From assembly GCF_012847295.1 (NCBI RefSeq), contig NZ_JABBDY010000001.1, forward strand, positions 682,001-746,000: 64,000 nt of DNA. Direction: 5' to 3'. Source of the stretch: Microbacterium sp. MF43. GTDB taxonomy: Bacteria; Actinomycetota; Actinomycetes; Actinomycetales; Microbacteriaceae. A program made the position numbers and the translations under genes. Numbering within the stretch: position 1 is the stretch's first letter; each line of letters begins with the position of its first letter. Below the pieces are notes generated by a model. That model was not told where the DNA came from. It saw nothing but the letters and a program-made list of their open reading frames with translations, and searched no databases. Shown in pieces: positions 1 to 9,591 of this stretch.

Positions 1-737
1 GCGGTCACCGTGCCCACGAAGCTCGCCGCGATGAGCGCCATGAGGTTCGGCAGCATCTCGACGGTGATGATGCGGCGAAGCGGCTCGCCGTTGGCCTTCG
101 CGGCCTGCACGAAGTCGCGGCTGCGCAGCGACATGGTCTGCGCGCGCAGCACACGGGCGCCCCAGGCCCAGCCGATGAGGCCCAGCACTCCCGCGATGAG
201 GATGAGCGGCGGGTCCTCGAACATCGAGGCGACGATGATGATGAGCGGGATGCCGGGGATGACGAGGAACACGTTGGTGAGCGCTGAGAGTCCCTCGCTC
301 CTCCACCCGCGGAGATAGCCCGACATCACGCCGACGACCACCGCGAGGACGGTGGCGATGATCGCGGCGAGGAAGCCGACCACGATCACGCCGCGCGTGC
401 CGTGGATGACCTGGCTCAGCACGTCTTCGCCGATGTGGGTCGTCCCCAGCCAGTGGGCGGCGGACGGCGGCTGGAAGCGCGCCGTGTTGTCGACCTTGGT
501 GGGTGAGTACGGGGCGAGGACGTCGGCGAAGACCGCGACGAGCACGAAGAACCCGAGGATCGACAGGCCGGCGATCGACTTCCCGTTGCGGAACATCGCG
601 AACGCGGACCCCAGCCTCGATGCGAAGCTCGGCTTCTTCGGCGCGGGGCTGCCCGAGGACGCGGGACGGCGGACGGTGGCGGTGGCCGGGGTGTTCGCCG
701 AGCGCTTAGCCACGGTGTCGGTGATGGTCGTGTCCAT
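1..737 (-). CDS. ABC transporter permease, DppC/OppC family (3' end outside window)
   Basis: Inner-membrane permease of a family-5 (oligopeptide/dipeptide-type) ABC importer. The start is the ATG at 735-737, only 2 nt after the stop of the preceding permease. The first 245 codons are visible: a charged N-terminal tail of about 45 residues, a first membrane segment (GLSILGFFVLVAVFADVL), a periplasmic loop, several more hydrophobic segments, and the cytoplasmic EAA-type loop (DFVQAAKANGEPLRRI) that docks on the ATPases. The C-terminus is cut by the window edge. It is the last visible gene of an operon read right to left: binding protein, two ATPases, DppB-type permease, this gene. The substrate cannot be told from sequence; peptides are usual, but some family-5 systems carry oligosaccharides or nickel. 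Confidence 0.9.
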   Translation of the reverse strand, partial: MDTTITDTVAKRSANTPATATVRRPASSGSPAPKKPSFASRLGSAFAMFRNGKSIAGLSILGFFVLVAVFADVLAPYSPTKVDNTARFQPPSAAHWLGTTHIGEDVLSQVIHGTRGVIVVGFLAAIIATVLAVVVGVMSGYLRGWRSEGLSALTNVFLVIPGIPLIIIVASMFEDPPLILIAGVLGLIGWAWGARVLRAQTMSLRSRDFVQAAKANGEPLRRIITVEMLPNLMALIAASFVGTVT

Positions 738-739
738 GC

Positions 740-1815
740 TCAGGCCTCCGTCTGGCGTGTGCGCGGGTCGAGGAATGCGTAGGCGACGTCGGCGAGCAGG
801 TTCGCCAGGAGCACCGAGACGGTGAGCACGAGGAACACTCCCTGCATGAGGGCGTAGTCCTTCGCGTTCGTCGCATCGAGCAGCAGCTTGCCGACGCCGG
901 GGTAGCTGAAGACCATCTCCATCACGATCGTCCCGCCGACGATGAAGCCGAGCGCGAGTGCGAAGCTCTGGATCTGCGGGAGCACCGCGTTGCGAGCGGC
1001 GTAACGCCAGAGCACCCGGTTGTTCGGCAGTCCCTTCGCCTGCGCGACCGTGACGTAGTCCTCGTCGAGGACGGTCAGCATCATGTTGCGCATGCCGAGC
1101 ATCCAGCCGCCGAGCGAGGCGATGATGATGGTCGCCGCGGGGAGGAAGCCGTGGTGGAGGACGTCGCCGATGAACTCCCCTGACCACTCCGGCGTCACCC
1201 CGACGCCATACGCCTTGCCGATGGGGAACCAGCCGAGCGCCACCGAGAAGACCGAGATCGCCACGAGCCCGAGCCAGAAGTAGGGGATGGTGCTGAGGAA
1301 GGTCGTGAGGGGGATGAGCGCATCGAGTCTGCTGCCGCGTCGCCAGCCGACGATCGCGCCGCCGATGGTGCCGATCGCGAAGGCGATGAGGGTCGCGAAC
1401 CCGACCAGCCCCACCGTCCACACCAGCGATTGGCCGACCACTTCGGTGACCGGGCGCATGCCGTGCAGGAGCGAGATGCCGAGGTCGCCGCGCAGGAGCA
1501 GGCCCCAGTAGTCGAGGTACTGCTGCCAGAGGGAGGTGTCGGTGTCGAGCCCGAGCAGCGCCCGCAGCGCCTCGGCGGCCTCGGGCGTGACGTTCCGATT
1601 GCGTGCCAGGTAGGCGGTGACCGCGTCGCCCTTCATCAGCCGAGGCAGGAAGAAGTTGATCGTGATCGCCGCCCACAGCGTGAACAGATAGAACAGGGCG
1701 CGATTGCCGAGGAAGCGCCAGGGGACGCGCACGCGTCCTCTGGCGGCGCCCGCCGCCGTCGTACCCGCCTCGACCGCGTCGAACTCGGGGGCGGGGAGCT
1801 GGGGGGCGACGGCGC

Positions 1816-1819
<4 letters not shown>
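740..1819 (-). CDS. ABC transporter permease, DppB/OppB family
   Basis: Second permease of the importer, 359 aa against 310-340 usual for DppB; the extra length is a hydrophilic N-terminal tail of about 35 residues. Membrane segments begin near residue 40 (NRALFYLFTLWAAI), followed by the long periplasmic loop typical of DppB and further transmembrane helices. The EAA-type loop reads VTVAQAKGLPNNRVLW before the conserved NAVLP. The start overlaps the upstream ATPase stop by 4 nt (ATGA at 1816-1819), indicating translational coupling. It is expected to pair with the DppC-type permease to form the membrane channel. Confidence 0.93.
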
Positions 1820-2621
<802 letters not shown>

Positions 2622-2625
<4 letters not shown>

Positions 2626-3446
2626 CGGCGGACCACCCCCCTTTCTCCGGTGAGTCGTGGGAACGAGGCGAGCAGCGTGCGCGTGTACTCGTCCTGAGGG
2701 TCGGTCCAGATGCGCTCCGCCGAGTCGAGCTCGATGATCTCGCCCTCGCGCATGATCGCGATGCGGTCGCTGATCTCGAGGAGCAGCGGGAGGTCGTGCG
2801 TGATGAAGATCACCGAGAACCCGAACTCGTGCCGCAGGTGCGAGACCTGGCGGAGGATCTCCCGCTGGACGAGCACGTCGAGGGCGGTGGTCGGCTCGTC
2901 CATGACCATGAGCTGCGGGCGCAGCGCGAGCGCCATCGCGATCATCACGCGCTGGCGCATGCCGCCTGACAGCTCGTGCGGGTACGAGCGGTAGCGCTGC
3001 GCGCCGACCTTGACGATCTCGAGCAGCTCGATGACCGCCGCGCGTCGCTGCGCGCGGGAGAAGGCGGGGCGGTGGACCTCGAAGACGTCCTCCAGCTGAG
3101 AGCCGATCGTGGCAACGGGGTTGAGCGAGTTCATCGCACCCTGGAACACCATCGAGATCTTGTCCCAGCGGAATCGGCGCATCTCCTCGGGCTCGAGGGC
3201 GTTGATGTCGATGTCCTCGCCCTTCGCGTCGTGGAAGACGACCGAGCCGCTCGTGATCACCGCCGGGGGCTTGAGGAGGCGCTGGACGCCATAGGCGAGT
3301 GTGGTCTTGCCGCACCCGCTCTCCCCGGCCAGACCGAGGATCTCACCGCGCTGGAGCTCGAGCGTGACGTTCCTGACGGCCCGCACGGGGGGATCGACGT
3401 CGTAGACGATCGAGAAGTCGTGGACGGAGAGCAGCGGATCTCTCAT
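2622..3446 (-). CDS. Oligopeptide-type ABC transporter ATP-binding protein, DppD/OppD family
   Basis: First of two paired ATPases, 274 aa. Walker A is GESGCGKT near residue 44, the signature is LSGGMRQRV, and Walker B is LMVMDEP followed by TTALD. The C-terminus ends shortly after the ATPase core, without the cysteine-rich OppD tail. The ATG at 3444-3446 starts the domain cleanly; the reading frame stays open upstream only because the 37-bp repeat behind it has no stop. No strong ribosome binding site precedes it. It lies downstream of the binding-protein gene across a strong hairpin, an arrangement that gives more binding protein than ATPase. Confidence 0.92.
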
Positions 3447-3476
3447 CGTGGGGGTTCGCTTTCGTGAGGTGAGATG

Positions 3477-3600
3477 CGGGCGGGACGGATGCCGCAGCAG
3501 CGGTGCTGTCGTTCGGGCGGGACGGATGCCGCAGCAGCGGTGCTGTCGTTCGGGCGGGACGGATGCCGCAGCAGCGGTGCTGTCGTTCGGGCGGGACGGA
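3477..3600. repeat. 37-bp direct tandem repeat, three full copies plus a partial fourth
   Basis: The unit begins GGGCGGGACGGATGCCGCAG and is 37 bp; the same base of the unit falls at 3485, 3522, 3559 and 3596. The fourth copy runs into the left arm of the hairpin at 3589-3622, so the array looks like stepwise duplication of sequence beside that hairpin. It fills the gap between the binding-protein gene and the downstream ATPase gene. There are no spacers, so it is not CRISPR. Confidence 0.95.
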
Positions 3601-3622
3601 TGCCGCAGCATCCGTCCCGCCC
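3589..3622 (-). terminator. Perfect 15-bp hairpin after the binding-protein gene
   Basis: Left arm GGGCGGGACGGATGC (3589-3603), loop CGCA, right arm GCATCCGTCCCGCCC (3608-3622), with no mismatches. It sits 9 nt past the stop of the minus-strand binding-protein gene and inside the operon. No U-tract follows, so it is more likely a partial terminator or an mRNA 3' stabiliser that sets the ratio of binding protein to transporter. Confidence 0.75.
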
Positions 3623-3630
3623 TCAGCCGG

Positions 3631-5286
3631 CTACTCGGCGGGCTGCAGCTTCGTGAGGATCTGCACGACCGCGGGCTGCGTCGGGTCGGCCGAGGCGTAC
3701 GGGTCGTCCTCGGACGGCCATCCGACGTAGTTGCGTGTGTTGAACTCGCCCAGGAGCGGGTGTGCGCCGAGCGGGATCGCCGGCACGTTCTCCACGAACG
3801 CCGTCTGCATCACCGCGAGGGCGGCTTCACGATCGGCATCCGAGGACGCGTTCGCGTACGTGTTGAGGGCGTCTGTGACGGCCGGGTCGTCGAAGCGGCC
3901 GAAGTTGAACGCCGCCTTTCCGTCGACGATCCACTTCGGGTCCATCGTGGACGTGTAGAGGCCGTAGGCGTTGCCGGTGTCCTCGAGCCAGTGGATGATC
4001 GCCTGGAAGGTGCCCTCCTGGCGTGCGGCGTCCCAGCCGCCCCAGTCGGGCTGGTCGACCTTGACCTCGATGCCGAGGCCCTCCTTGAGCTCCTCGGCGA
4101 GGAGCGCCTGCTCGGTGTTCCAGTCGCTCCAGCCCGCCGGGACCGAGATGGAGAACGAGACCGCCTCGCCGTCCGGATCGAGGAGGGCGTCGCCCTCCCA
4201 CGTGTACCCGGCGTCGGTGAGGATCTCGCGGGCCTTGTCGACGTCGACGGAGTAGTTCTGGCCCGCGTACTCCGGGATGATCTCGTCCTCGAGCAGGGTG
4301 CCGAGACCCGTGACGCTCCAGACCGCCTCGCTCGCGCCCTCGCGCGCGATGTCGACGTAGGCCTGACGGTCGATCGTCCAGGCGAGCGCCTGGCGGAGAG
4401 CCGGGTCGTCGAACGGCTCGGCCTGCAGGTTCATGAACAGCGTTCCGGCGCCCGCGGTGGGCGAGACGAGGAACTTGTTGTCGGGGTCTGCCGACAGGTA
4501 GCTGTCCTCGATCTGCGGGATGAAGGCCTGCGCCCAATCCGCCTCGCCGGTCGCGAGCGCGGTCGTGAGGGCTGCGTTGTCGCCGTAGGAGACGTAGTGC
4601 AGCTCGGGCACGGACAGTTCACCGCCCCAGTAGTCGGGGTTCGCGGTGAGGGTGACCGCCTCGGTCGTCCACGAGTCGAGCACGTACGGACCGGTCCCCA
4701 CGGCCTGACCCTCGCCGGTGAGCGGGTCGGTGTTCGGGTCCTCGATGTCGCTCCAGATGTGCTCGGGCACGATCTGGAAGTGCAGCACGCGCGCCTGCTG
4801 CGTGAACTTGGAGCTGTTGAAGTCGATGGTGACGGTGTCGCCGTCGACGCTCACGCTCTTGATGTCGAGCGCGTTGGTGTCGTTGAGCTTGCCGTCGAGC
4901 ACCTGGTTGAACGAGAACGCGATGTCGTCGGCGGTGAAGTCTTCGCCGTCGCTCCACTTCACCCCGCTGCGGGCGACCGCGGTGAGCTGGGTGTAGTCGT
5001 CGTTCCACTCCACCGACTCGGCCAGCCACGGCGTGGTGCCCAGGTCGCCCGTGGGGTTCACGAGGGCGAGGGGTTCGAAGATCACCTTGCCGTAGGCGTA
5101 CTTCGACGCAGACGAGTCGCCCAGGTACGGGTTGTTCGACTCGGTCGTGATGGCCCCGTCGGGCTTTGCGATGGTGAGCGCCGCGCCGGGCTCCGAATCG
5201 CCGGAGTCCGCGCCTCCGGCCGCGCAGCCGGTGAGCACGATCGCCGCGGCGATGCCGACGGCGACGAGGGAGGACCTGAGCCTCAT
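3631..5286 (-). CDS. ABC transporter substrate-binding lipoprotein, family 5 (SBP_bac_5)
   Basis: Extracytoplasmic lipid-anchored receptor, 551 aa, normal for the family. The signal peptide ends in the lipobox LTGC with the acylated cysteine at residue 21. Family features include the segment WLAESVEWNDDYTQLTAVAR, the block VKWSDGEDFTADDIAFSF and the basic YVDIAREGASEAV region. A good ribosome binding site (GGAGAAG) precedes the ATG at 5284-5286. It is the first gene of the operon, divergent from a TetR regulator, with a candidate operator in the shared promoter region. Its ligand is unknown. Confidence 0.94.
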   Translation of the reverse strand: MRLRSSLVAVGIAAAIVLTGCAAGGADSGDSEPGAALTIAKPDGAITTESNNPYLGDSSASKYAYGKVIFEPLALVNPTGDLGTTPWLAESVEWNDDYTQLTAVARSGVKWSDGEDFTADDIAFSFNQVLDGKLNDTNALDIKSVSVDGDTVTIDFNSSKFTQQARVLHFQIVPEHIWSDIEDPNTDPLTGEGQAVGTGPYVLDSWTTEAVTLTANPDYWGGELSVPELHYVSYGDNAALTTALATGEADWAQAFIPQIEDSYLSADPDNKFLVSPTAGAGTLFMNLQAEPFDDPALRQALAWTIDRQAYVDIAREGASEAVWSVTGLGTLLEDEIIPEYAGQNYSVDVDKAREILTDAGYTWEGDALLDPDGEAVSFSISVPAGWSDWNTEQALLAEELKEGLGIEVKVDQPDWGGWDAARQEGTFQAIIHWLEDTGNAYGLYTSTMDPKWIVDGKAAFNFGRFDDPAVTDALNTYANASSDADREAALAVMQTAFVENVPAIPLGAHPLLGEFNTRNYVGWPSEDDPYASADPTQPAVVQILTKLQPAE

Positions 5287-5359
5287 TGCTTCTCCTTCGT
5301 GATGCGACGACGGCGTGCGCAGGAGAGCGACGACGGCGTCGGGGGTGATTGCGCGTTCA

Positions 5360-5377
5360 ACTTACAATCAAGTAAGT
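5360..5377. promoter_or_regulatory. Candidate TetR operator between the ABC operon and its divergent regulator
   Basis: Inverted repeat ACTTAC (5360-5365), 6-nt spacer, GTAAGT (5372-5377). It is the most AT-rich stretch nearby and lies where the minus-strand promoter of the binding-protein gene must be. A 6+6+6 palindrome between a TetR gene and a divergent transporter is the usual autoregulated arrangement. Assignment to this TetR is inference. Confidence 0.6.
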
Positions 5378-5439
5378 AACCTTTGCAAGCGCGTCGTCTC
5401 CCGCGGTGCCCGCGCGTGCGTAGAATCGTGATCCGCCGG

Positions 5440-6093
5440 ATGAGTGAGGGGCGGACGCCAGTGATCGAGCAGCGCAGACAACCGCGTTCGCGTCCCGAGA
5501 CCCTCGCGAGGCGTCGCGACATCCTCGATGCCGCGACCGAGATCTTCGGCGCGAAAGGGTTCACCGGCGGCACGCTGCAGGAGATCGCCGATCAGGTGGG
5601 CATGACCCACGCCGGCATCCTCCATCACTTCGGCTCGAAGGACGCCCTGCTGCTGGAAGTGCTGCAGCATCGTGACGAGACCGACGTGGCCGACCTGGAG
5701 GAGCAGCACATCCCCGACGGGATGGAGCTCTTCCGCCATCTGGTGCGCACCGCGTTCGCGAACGCCGATCGTCCCGGCATCGTGCAGGCCTACGCCGTCC
5801 TCTCGGCGGAGTCCGTGACCGACGGGCATCCCGGCCGCGAGTTCTTCCAGAAGCGGTACGAGACGCTGCGAGGCGAAGTCGCGCACGCCTTCGCCGTCGC
5901 CTGCGCCGAGCGCGGCATCACCGAGCCCGACACGGTTGCCTACGCGTCGACGAGCATCCTCGCCGTCATGGACGGTCTCCAGGTGCAGTGGCTGCTCGAC
6001 CCGACCGCGCTCGACCTGGGCCGTGCGTCCGAGTTCGCGATCGAGGCGATCGTCTCGTCCGTGCTCGAGCCCGCTCGCTCACCGCTGGTCTGA
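5440..6093 (+). CDS. TetR/AcrR family transcriptional regulator
   Basis: About 217 aa. The helix-turn-helix near residues 20-65 has the TetR pattern: ILDAATEIFGAKGFTGGTLQ followed by EIADQVGMTHAGILHHFGSK. The C-terminal domain is ligand-binding and shows no close family signature. Start choice is uncertain. The ATG at 5440 begins MSEGRTP, while the GTG at 5461 has an AGGGG motif 10 nt upstream, and a TAGAAT -10-like box at 5420-5425 fits either. It is divergent from the family-5 ABC operon and probably represses it from the palindrome at 5360-5377, with the imported compound or a metabolite as inducer. Confidence 0.88.
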   Translation: MSEGRTPVIEQRRQPRSRPETLARRRDILDAATEIFGAKGFTGGTLQEIADQVGMTHAGILHHFGSKDALLLEVLQHRDETDVADLEEQHIPDGMELFRHLVRTAFANADRPGIVQAYAVLSAESVTDGHPGREFFQKRYETLRGEVAHAFAVACAERGITEPDTVAYASTSILAVMDGLQVQWLLDPTALDLGRASEFAIEAIVSSVLEPARSPLV

Positions 6094-6106
6094 GCGAAGC
6101 GAGCGG
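6071..6106. terminator. Hairpin between convergent tetR and serC
   Basis: CCGCTCGC (6071-6078) pairs with GCGAGCGG (6099-6106); the left arm lies inside the last codons of the TetR gene. No T-run is present. The sequence resembles half of the palindromic element at 14084-14165. Confidence 0.45.
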
Positions 6107-6114
6107 AACGGGCC

Positions 6115-7236
<1,122 letters not shown>

Positions 7237-7362
7237 CTAGGCAGGCCCCCCGAAGCGGCCGGGCCGCGTGACGGCCCGTGACGCCGCCGCGGAGGGCCGT
7301 GCCGTCGCGCCGCCAAGATAGGGTGGCCTTACCGGCTTTCCCGACTCGAGGACCCTCGCGAC

Positions 7363-8064
7363 ATGACAGATCTCATCGACACCACCGAGATGTACCTGCG
7401 CACGATCCTCGAGCTCGAAGAGGAGAACATCATCCCGCTGCGCGCGCGCATCTCGGAGCGCCTGGGGCACTCCGGTCCCACCGTGTCGCAGACGATCGGC
7501 CGCATGGAGCGCGACGGTCTGGTGGTCGTCAGCGAGGACCGCAGCCTCGAGCTCACCGATGCCGGGCGGCAGAAGGCCGTCGACGTCATGCGCAAGCACC
7601 GTCTCGCCGAGCGCCTGCTGTCCGACGTGATCGGCCTCGACTGGGCGTACGTCCACGAAGAGGCGTGCCGATGGGAGCACGTCATGAGCGAGCAGGTCGA
7701 GCGCCGGCTCGTCGAGCTCCTCGGGCACCCGACCGAGTCGCCGTACGGCAACCCCATCCCGGGCCTGGATCAGCTGGGCGATGTGCCTGCGACCGGATTC
7801 GAGCAGGGAGTGGTGGGCCTCGTGCGCCGACTCAACGAGGCGGGCGAGCCCATCTCGGGCACCGTGCGCCGTCTGGCCGAGCCCGCGCAGGTCGACCCCG
7901 AGCTGCTTCAGCAGCTCAAGGGCGCCGGCGTCGTTCCGGGCGCGTCTGGCGATTACCGCTACAACGAGGGGTACGTCCTGGTGCAGATGGACGGCAGCGA
8001 CGAGGGCCTCGAACTCCCGGTCGAGGTCGCCTCGCATATCTTCCTCGTCGACGACCGTCGCTGA
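7363..8064 (+). CDS. DtxR/IdeR-type iron-dependent transcriptional repressor
   Basis: 233 aa: winged helix 1-70, dimerisation and metal domain 75-140, C-terminal SH3-like domain from about 160. The metal ligands fall at the canonical DtxR positions: Met10, His79, Glu83, His98, Cys102, Glu105 and His106. Cys102 favours Fe(II) over Mn(II), because MntR proteins have an acidic residue there. The recognition helix is GHSGPTVSQTIGRMERDG. The ATG at 7363 follows a GAGGA motif, and a TAGGGT -10-like box lies at 7319-7324. It is probably a global iron regulator; no obvious target gene adjoins it. Confidence 0.93.
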   Translation: MTDLIDTTEMYLRTILELEEENIIPLRARISERLGHSGPTVSQTIGRMERDGLVVVSEDRSLELTDAGRQKAVDVMRKHRLAERLLSDVIGLDWAYVHEEACRWEHVMSEQVERRLVELLGHPTESPYGNPIPGLDQLGDVPATGFEQGVVGLVRRLNEAGEPISGTVRRLAEPAQVDPELLQQLKGAGVVPGASGDYRYNEGYVLVQMDGSDEGLELPVEVASHIFLVDDRR

Positions 8065-8140
8065 CCGGGTGCCGAGCAGGGCGGATGCCTCGCCCACCGC
8101 ACCTACGACACACGCCCAGGCATCTGCCAGCCGCGGAGCG

Positions 8141-8168
8141 TGACATATTCGTTACCTTCGGGTAGCCT
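8141..8168 (+). promoter_or_regulatory. Promoter of the M23 peptidase gene
   Basis: -35-like TGACAT (8141-8146), 16-nt spacer, -10-like TAGCCT (8163-8168). The predicted transcript starts near 8175, giving an untranslated leader of about 145 nt. Confidence 0.55.
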
Positions 8169-8223
8169 CGAAACGTCCAACAGGCGAGAAGCCCGCCGAT
8201 CGGACCCCGCGCGGATTGCCTCC

Positions 8224-8316
8224 CTGGCTCGTCGTCCGCACGGTGAAGCCCGCATATCGTGCCCCGAACACCGAATGCCGACGAGCCAGCGCCCCCGGCG
8301 CCGAGGCGCCGGAGGA
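8224..8316 (+). ncRNA. Structured 5' leader of the M23 peptidase mRNA (candidate regulatory RNA)
   Basis: A perfect 11-bp helix (CTGGCTCGTCG 8224-8234 with CGACGAGCCAG 8279-8289) encloses a 5-bp stem (GCACG 8238-8242 with CGTGC 8258-8262). A second hairpin, CCGGCGCC (8295-8302) with GGCGCCGG (8305-8312), contains the first two G of the ribosome binding site GGAGGA (8311-8316). The layout fits control of translation of the TTG-started gene. It shows no conserved core of the c-di-AMP (ydaO) riboswitch that often precedes actinobacterial wall hydrolases. Confidence 0.5.
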
Positions 8317-8320
8317 CAGT

Positions 8321-9241
8321 TTGGCTGATAACAACGATTCGCTCGCGAGCGATCCCGTGACCGACGCGACGAGTCTGACCCGTCGCACGCGCGTGCGCCG
8401 CACACCGGCCGCTCGCCCGAAGGTGGCGAAGCCCGCGGTCCCGGTCGCGAAGAAGACGGCCGCCGTGGCGTCCGGATCCCAGATGACGGTCGGTGAGCGC
8501 GCCGCGAAGCAGCTCCGCAGCCTGGCGGTGCTGGGCATCGTCGGCGGTCTCGTCGGCGTCACCGCGCTCCCCGCCTTCGCCGGCGTGATCCAGCCGGGTG
8601 AGGCTCCCGTCACGCTCCAGCAGATGGCCGCCGAAGACGCGCAATCCGTCGTGGTCGCCTCCGACGCCACCGGCGCCGAACTGACGCGCGACAGCTACTC
8701 GGCCACGACCTCGGAAGAGATCCAGAAGAAGAAGGCCGCGGAAGCCGCGAAGAAGGCCGCCGCCGAGCGCGCCCGTCTCGCCGCACAGGCGTCCGCTGCG
8801 CAGACCGGGTACAACGTCGACCTGAGCATGGTCGCCCCCGGCTCCGGCGCCGTGCGCTGGCCCCTGGCCGACTTCACGCTCACCGACGGTTACGGCACGC
8901 GCGGTGGTGCGCACCGCGGCATCGACATGGTCGCCCCGGGCGGCACTCCGATCTACGCGGCGGCTGCGGGTGTCGTGAACGTGTCGTCCGAGGGCTACTA
9001 CGACTACGGCGTGACGATCACGATCGACCACGTCATCAACGGCCAGAAGGTCACGACGCTCTACGCCCACCAGACCTACGGCAGCCGTCAGGTCGTCTCC
9101 GGCCAGCGTGTCGAGGTCGGCCAGCTGATCGGCCTCGTCGGCAGCACCGGCCGCTCGACGGCCAATCACCTGCATTTCGAGGTGTTCGTCAACGGGTCGA
9201 ACGTCAACCCGCTGACCTGGCTGCAGGCCAACGCCGGCTGA
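8321..9241 (+). CDS. M23 family peptidoglycan endopeptidase (LytM-like), membrane-anchored
   Basis: 306 aa, starting at TTG 8321 directly after GGAGGA (8311-8316). A basic cytoplasmic N-terminus of about 65 residues precedes one membrane segment (LAVLGIVGGLVGVTALPAFA), then an Ala/Lys-rich helical linker and the LytM domain from about residue 170. Zinc ligands are visible as HRGID (His198, Asp202) and HLHFE (His283, His285). The protein should cut peptide cross-links in the cell wall from outside the membrane. A structured leader and a weak start codon suggest tight translational control. A strong terminator follows the stop. Confidence 0.93.
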   Translation: MADNNDSLASDPVTDATSLTRRTRVRRTPAARPKVAKPAVPVAKKTAAVASGSQMTVGERAAKQLRSLAVLGIVGGLVGVTALPAFAGVIQPGEAPVTLQQMAAEDAQSVVVASDATGAELTRDSYSATTSEEIQKKKAAEAAKKAAAERARLAAQASAAQTGYNVDLSMVAPGSGAVRWPLADFTLTDGYGTRGGAHRGIDMVAPGGTPIYAAAAGVVNVSSEGYYDYGVTITIDHVINGQKVTTLYAHQTYGSRQVVSGQRVEVGQLIGLVGSTGRSTANHLHFEVFVNGSNVNPLTWLQANAG

Positions 9242-9251
9242 CCCCTCTTCC

Positions 9252-9288
9252 GCGAATCCCCTCGGAGCCCGGCTCCGAGGGGATTCGC
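9252..9288 (+). terminator. Terminator of the M23 peptidase gene
   Basis: Nearly perfect 17-18 bp stem: GCGAATCCCCTCGGAGCC (9252-9269) with its complement at 9271-9288, minimal loop, 11 nt after the stop codon. The downstream T-run is weak (GTTCC). Confidence 0.8.
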
Positions 9289-9351
9289 CGTTCCCCGACA
9301 CGCCACCCGCCGTTCACCGCCCCCCGCGGCCCTCATCGCTCGTGGGTGCGT

Positions 9352-9357
9352 TAGCCT
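9352..9357 (+). promoter_or_regulatory. -10 box upstream of the 36-codon ORF
   Basis: TAGCCT at 9352-9357 matches the -10 of the M23 promoter at 8163-8168. The -35 is unclear. A start near 9364 would give a short transcript of about 150 nt that ends at the terminator at 9487-9515. Confidence 0.45.
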
Positions 9358-9389
9358 GAACCCGACGCTGAGAGAAGCGGAGGGAGCCG

Positions 9390-9500
9390 ATGGGCAGCAT
9401 TCCTCGCATCCGAACCATGGATGCGCTCGGACGCCTCGTCCTCCGGCATTGCACGAGCGGATGCCGCGGCACTGCCGTGGCTCCAGGGCGCTGTCTGTAA
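9390..9500 (+). CDS. 36-codon small ORF ending in a terminator loop (leader peptide candidate)
   Basis: ATG at 9390-9392, preceded by a strong GGAGGGAG site about 5 nt upstream. The peptide begins MGSIPRIRTMDALGRLVLRH and continues with CTSGCRGTAVAPGRCL, giving three cysteines (21, 25, 35) and six arginines. It has no membrane segment or signal peptide. The TAA stop (9498-9500) lies in and beside the 3-nt loop of the intrinsic terminator at 9487-9515. A ribosome finishing this ORF would therefore cover the left arm of the terminator, which is how transcription-attenuation leaders work; the next gene is the HNH protein 91 nt downstream. It could equally be a stand-alone small protein whose terminator overlaps its end. 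The function is not recognised. Confidence 0.55.
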   Translation: MGSIPRIRTMDALGRLVLRHCTSGCRGTAVAPGRCL

Positions 9501-9515
9501 GACAGCGCCTTTTTT
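9487..9515 (+). terminator. Intrinsic terminator overlapping the small ORF stop
   Basis: Perfect 10-bp stem GGCGCTGTCT (9487-9496), loop GTA, AGACAGCGCC (9500-9509), followed by six T (9510-9515). It is the only textbook hairpin-plus-T-run terminator found in the window. Confidence 0.95.
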
Positions 9516-9591
9516 CATGCCCCTGCGCAGATCGATCGTCGCGCAAGTCGAATAACCGAGAAGCCGTCCCGGCCATTCGAGAGGATGATCA

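Noticed and set aside
3477-3622. CRISPR array
   Set aside because: The 37-bp units are contiguous with no spacers and no cas genes are present.
3448-5379. Open frame of 643 codons on the plus strand
   Set aside because: Antisense to the substrate-binding lipoprotein gene, which has a signal peptide, ribosome binding site and operon context.
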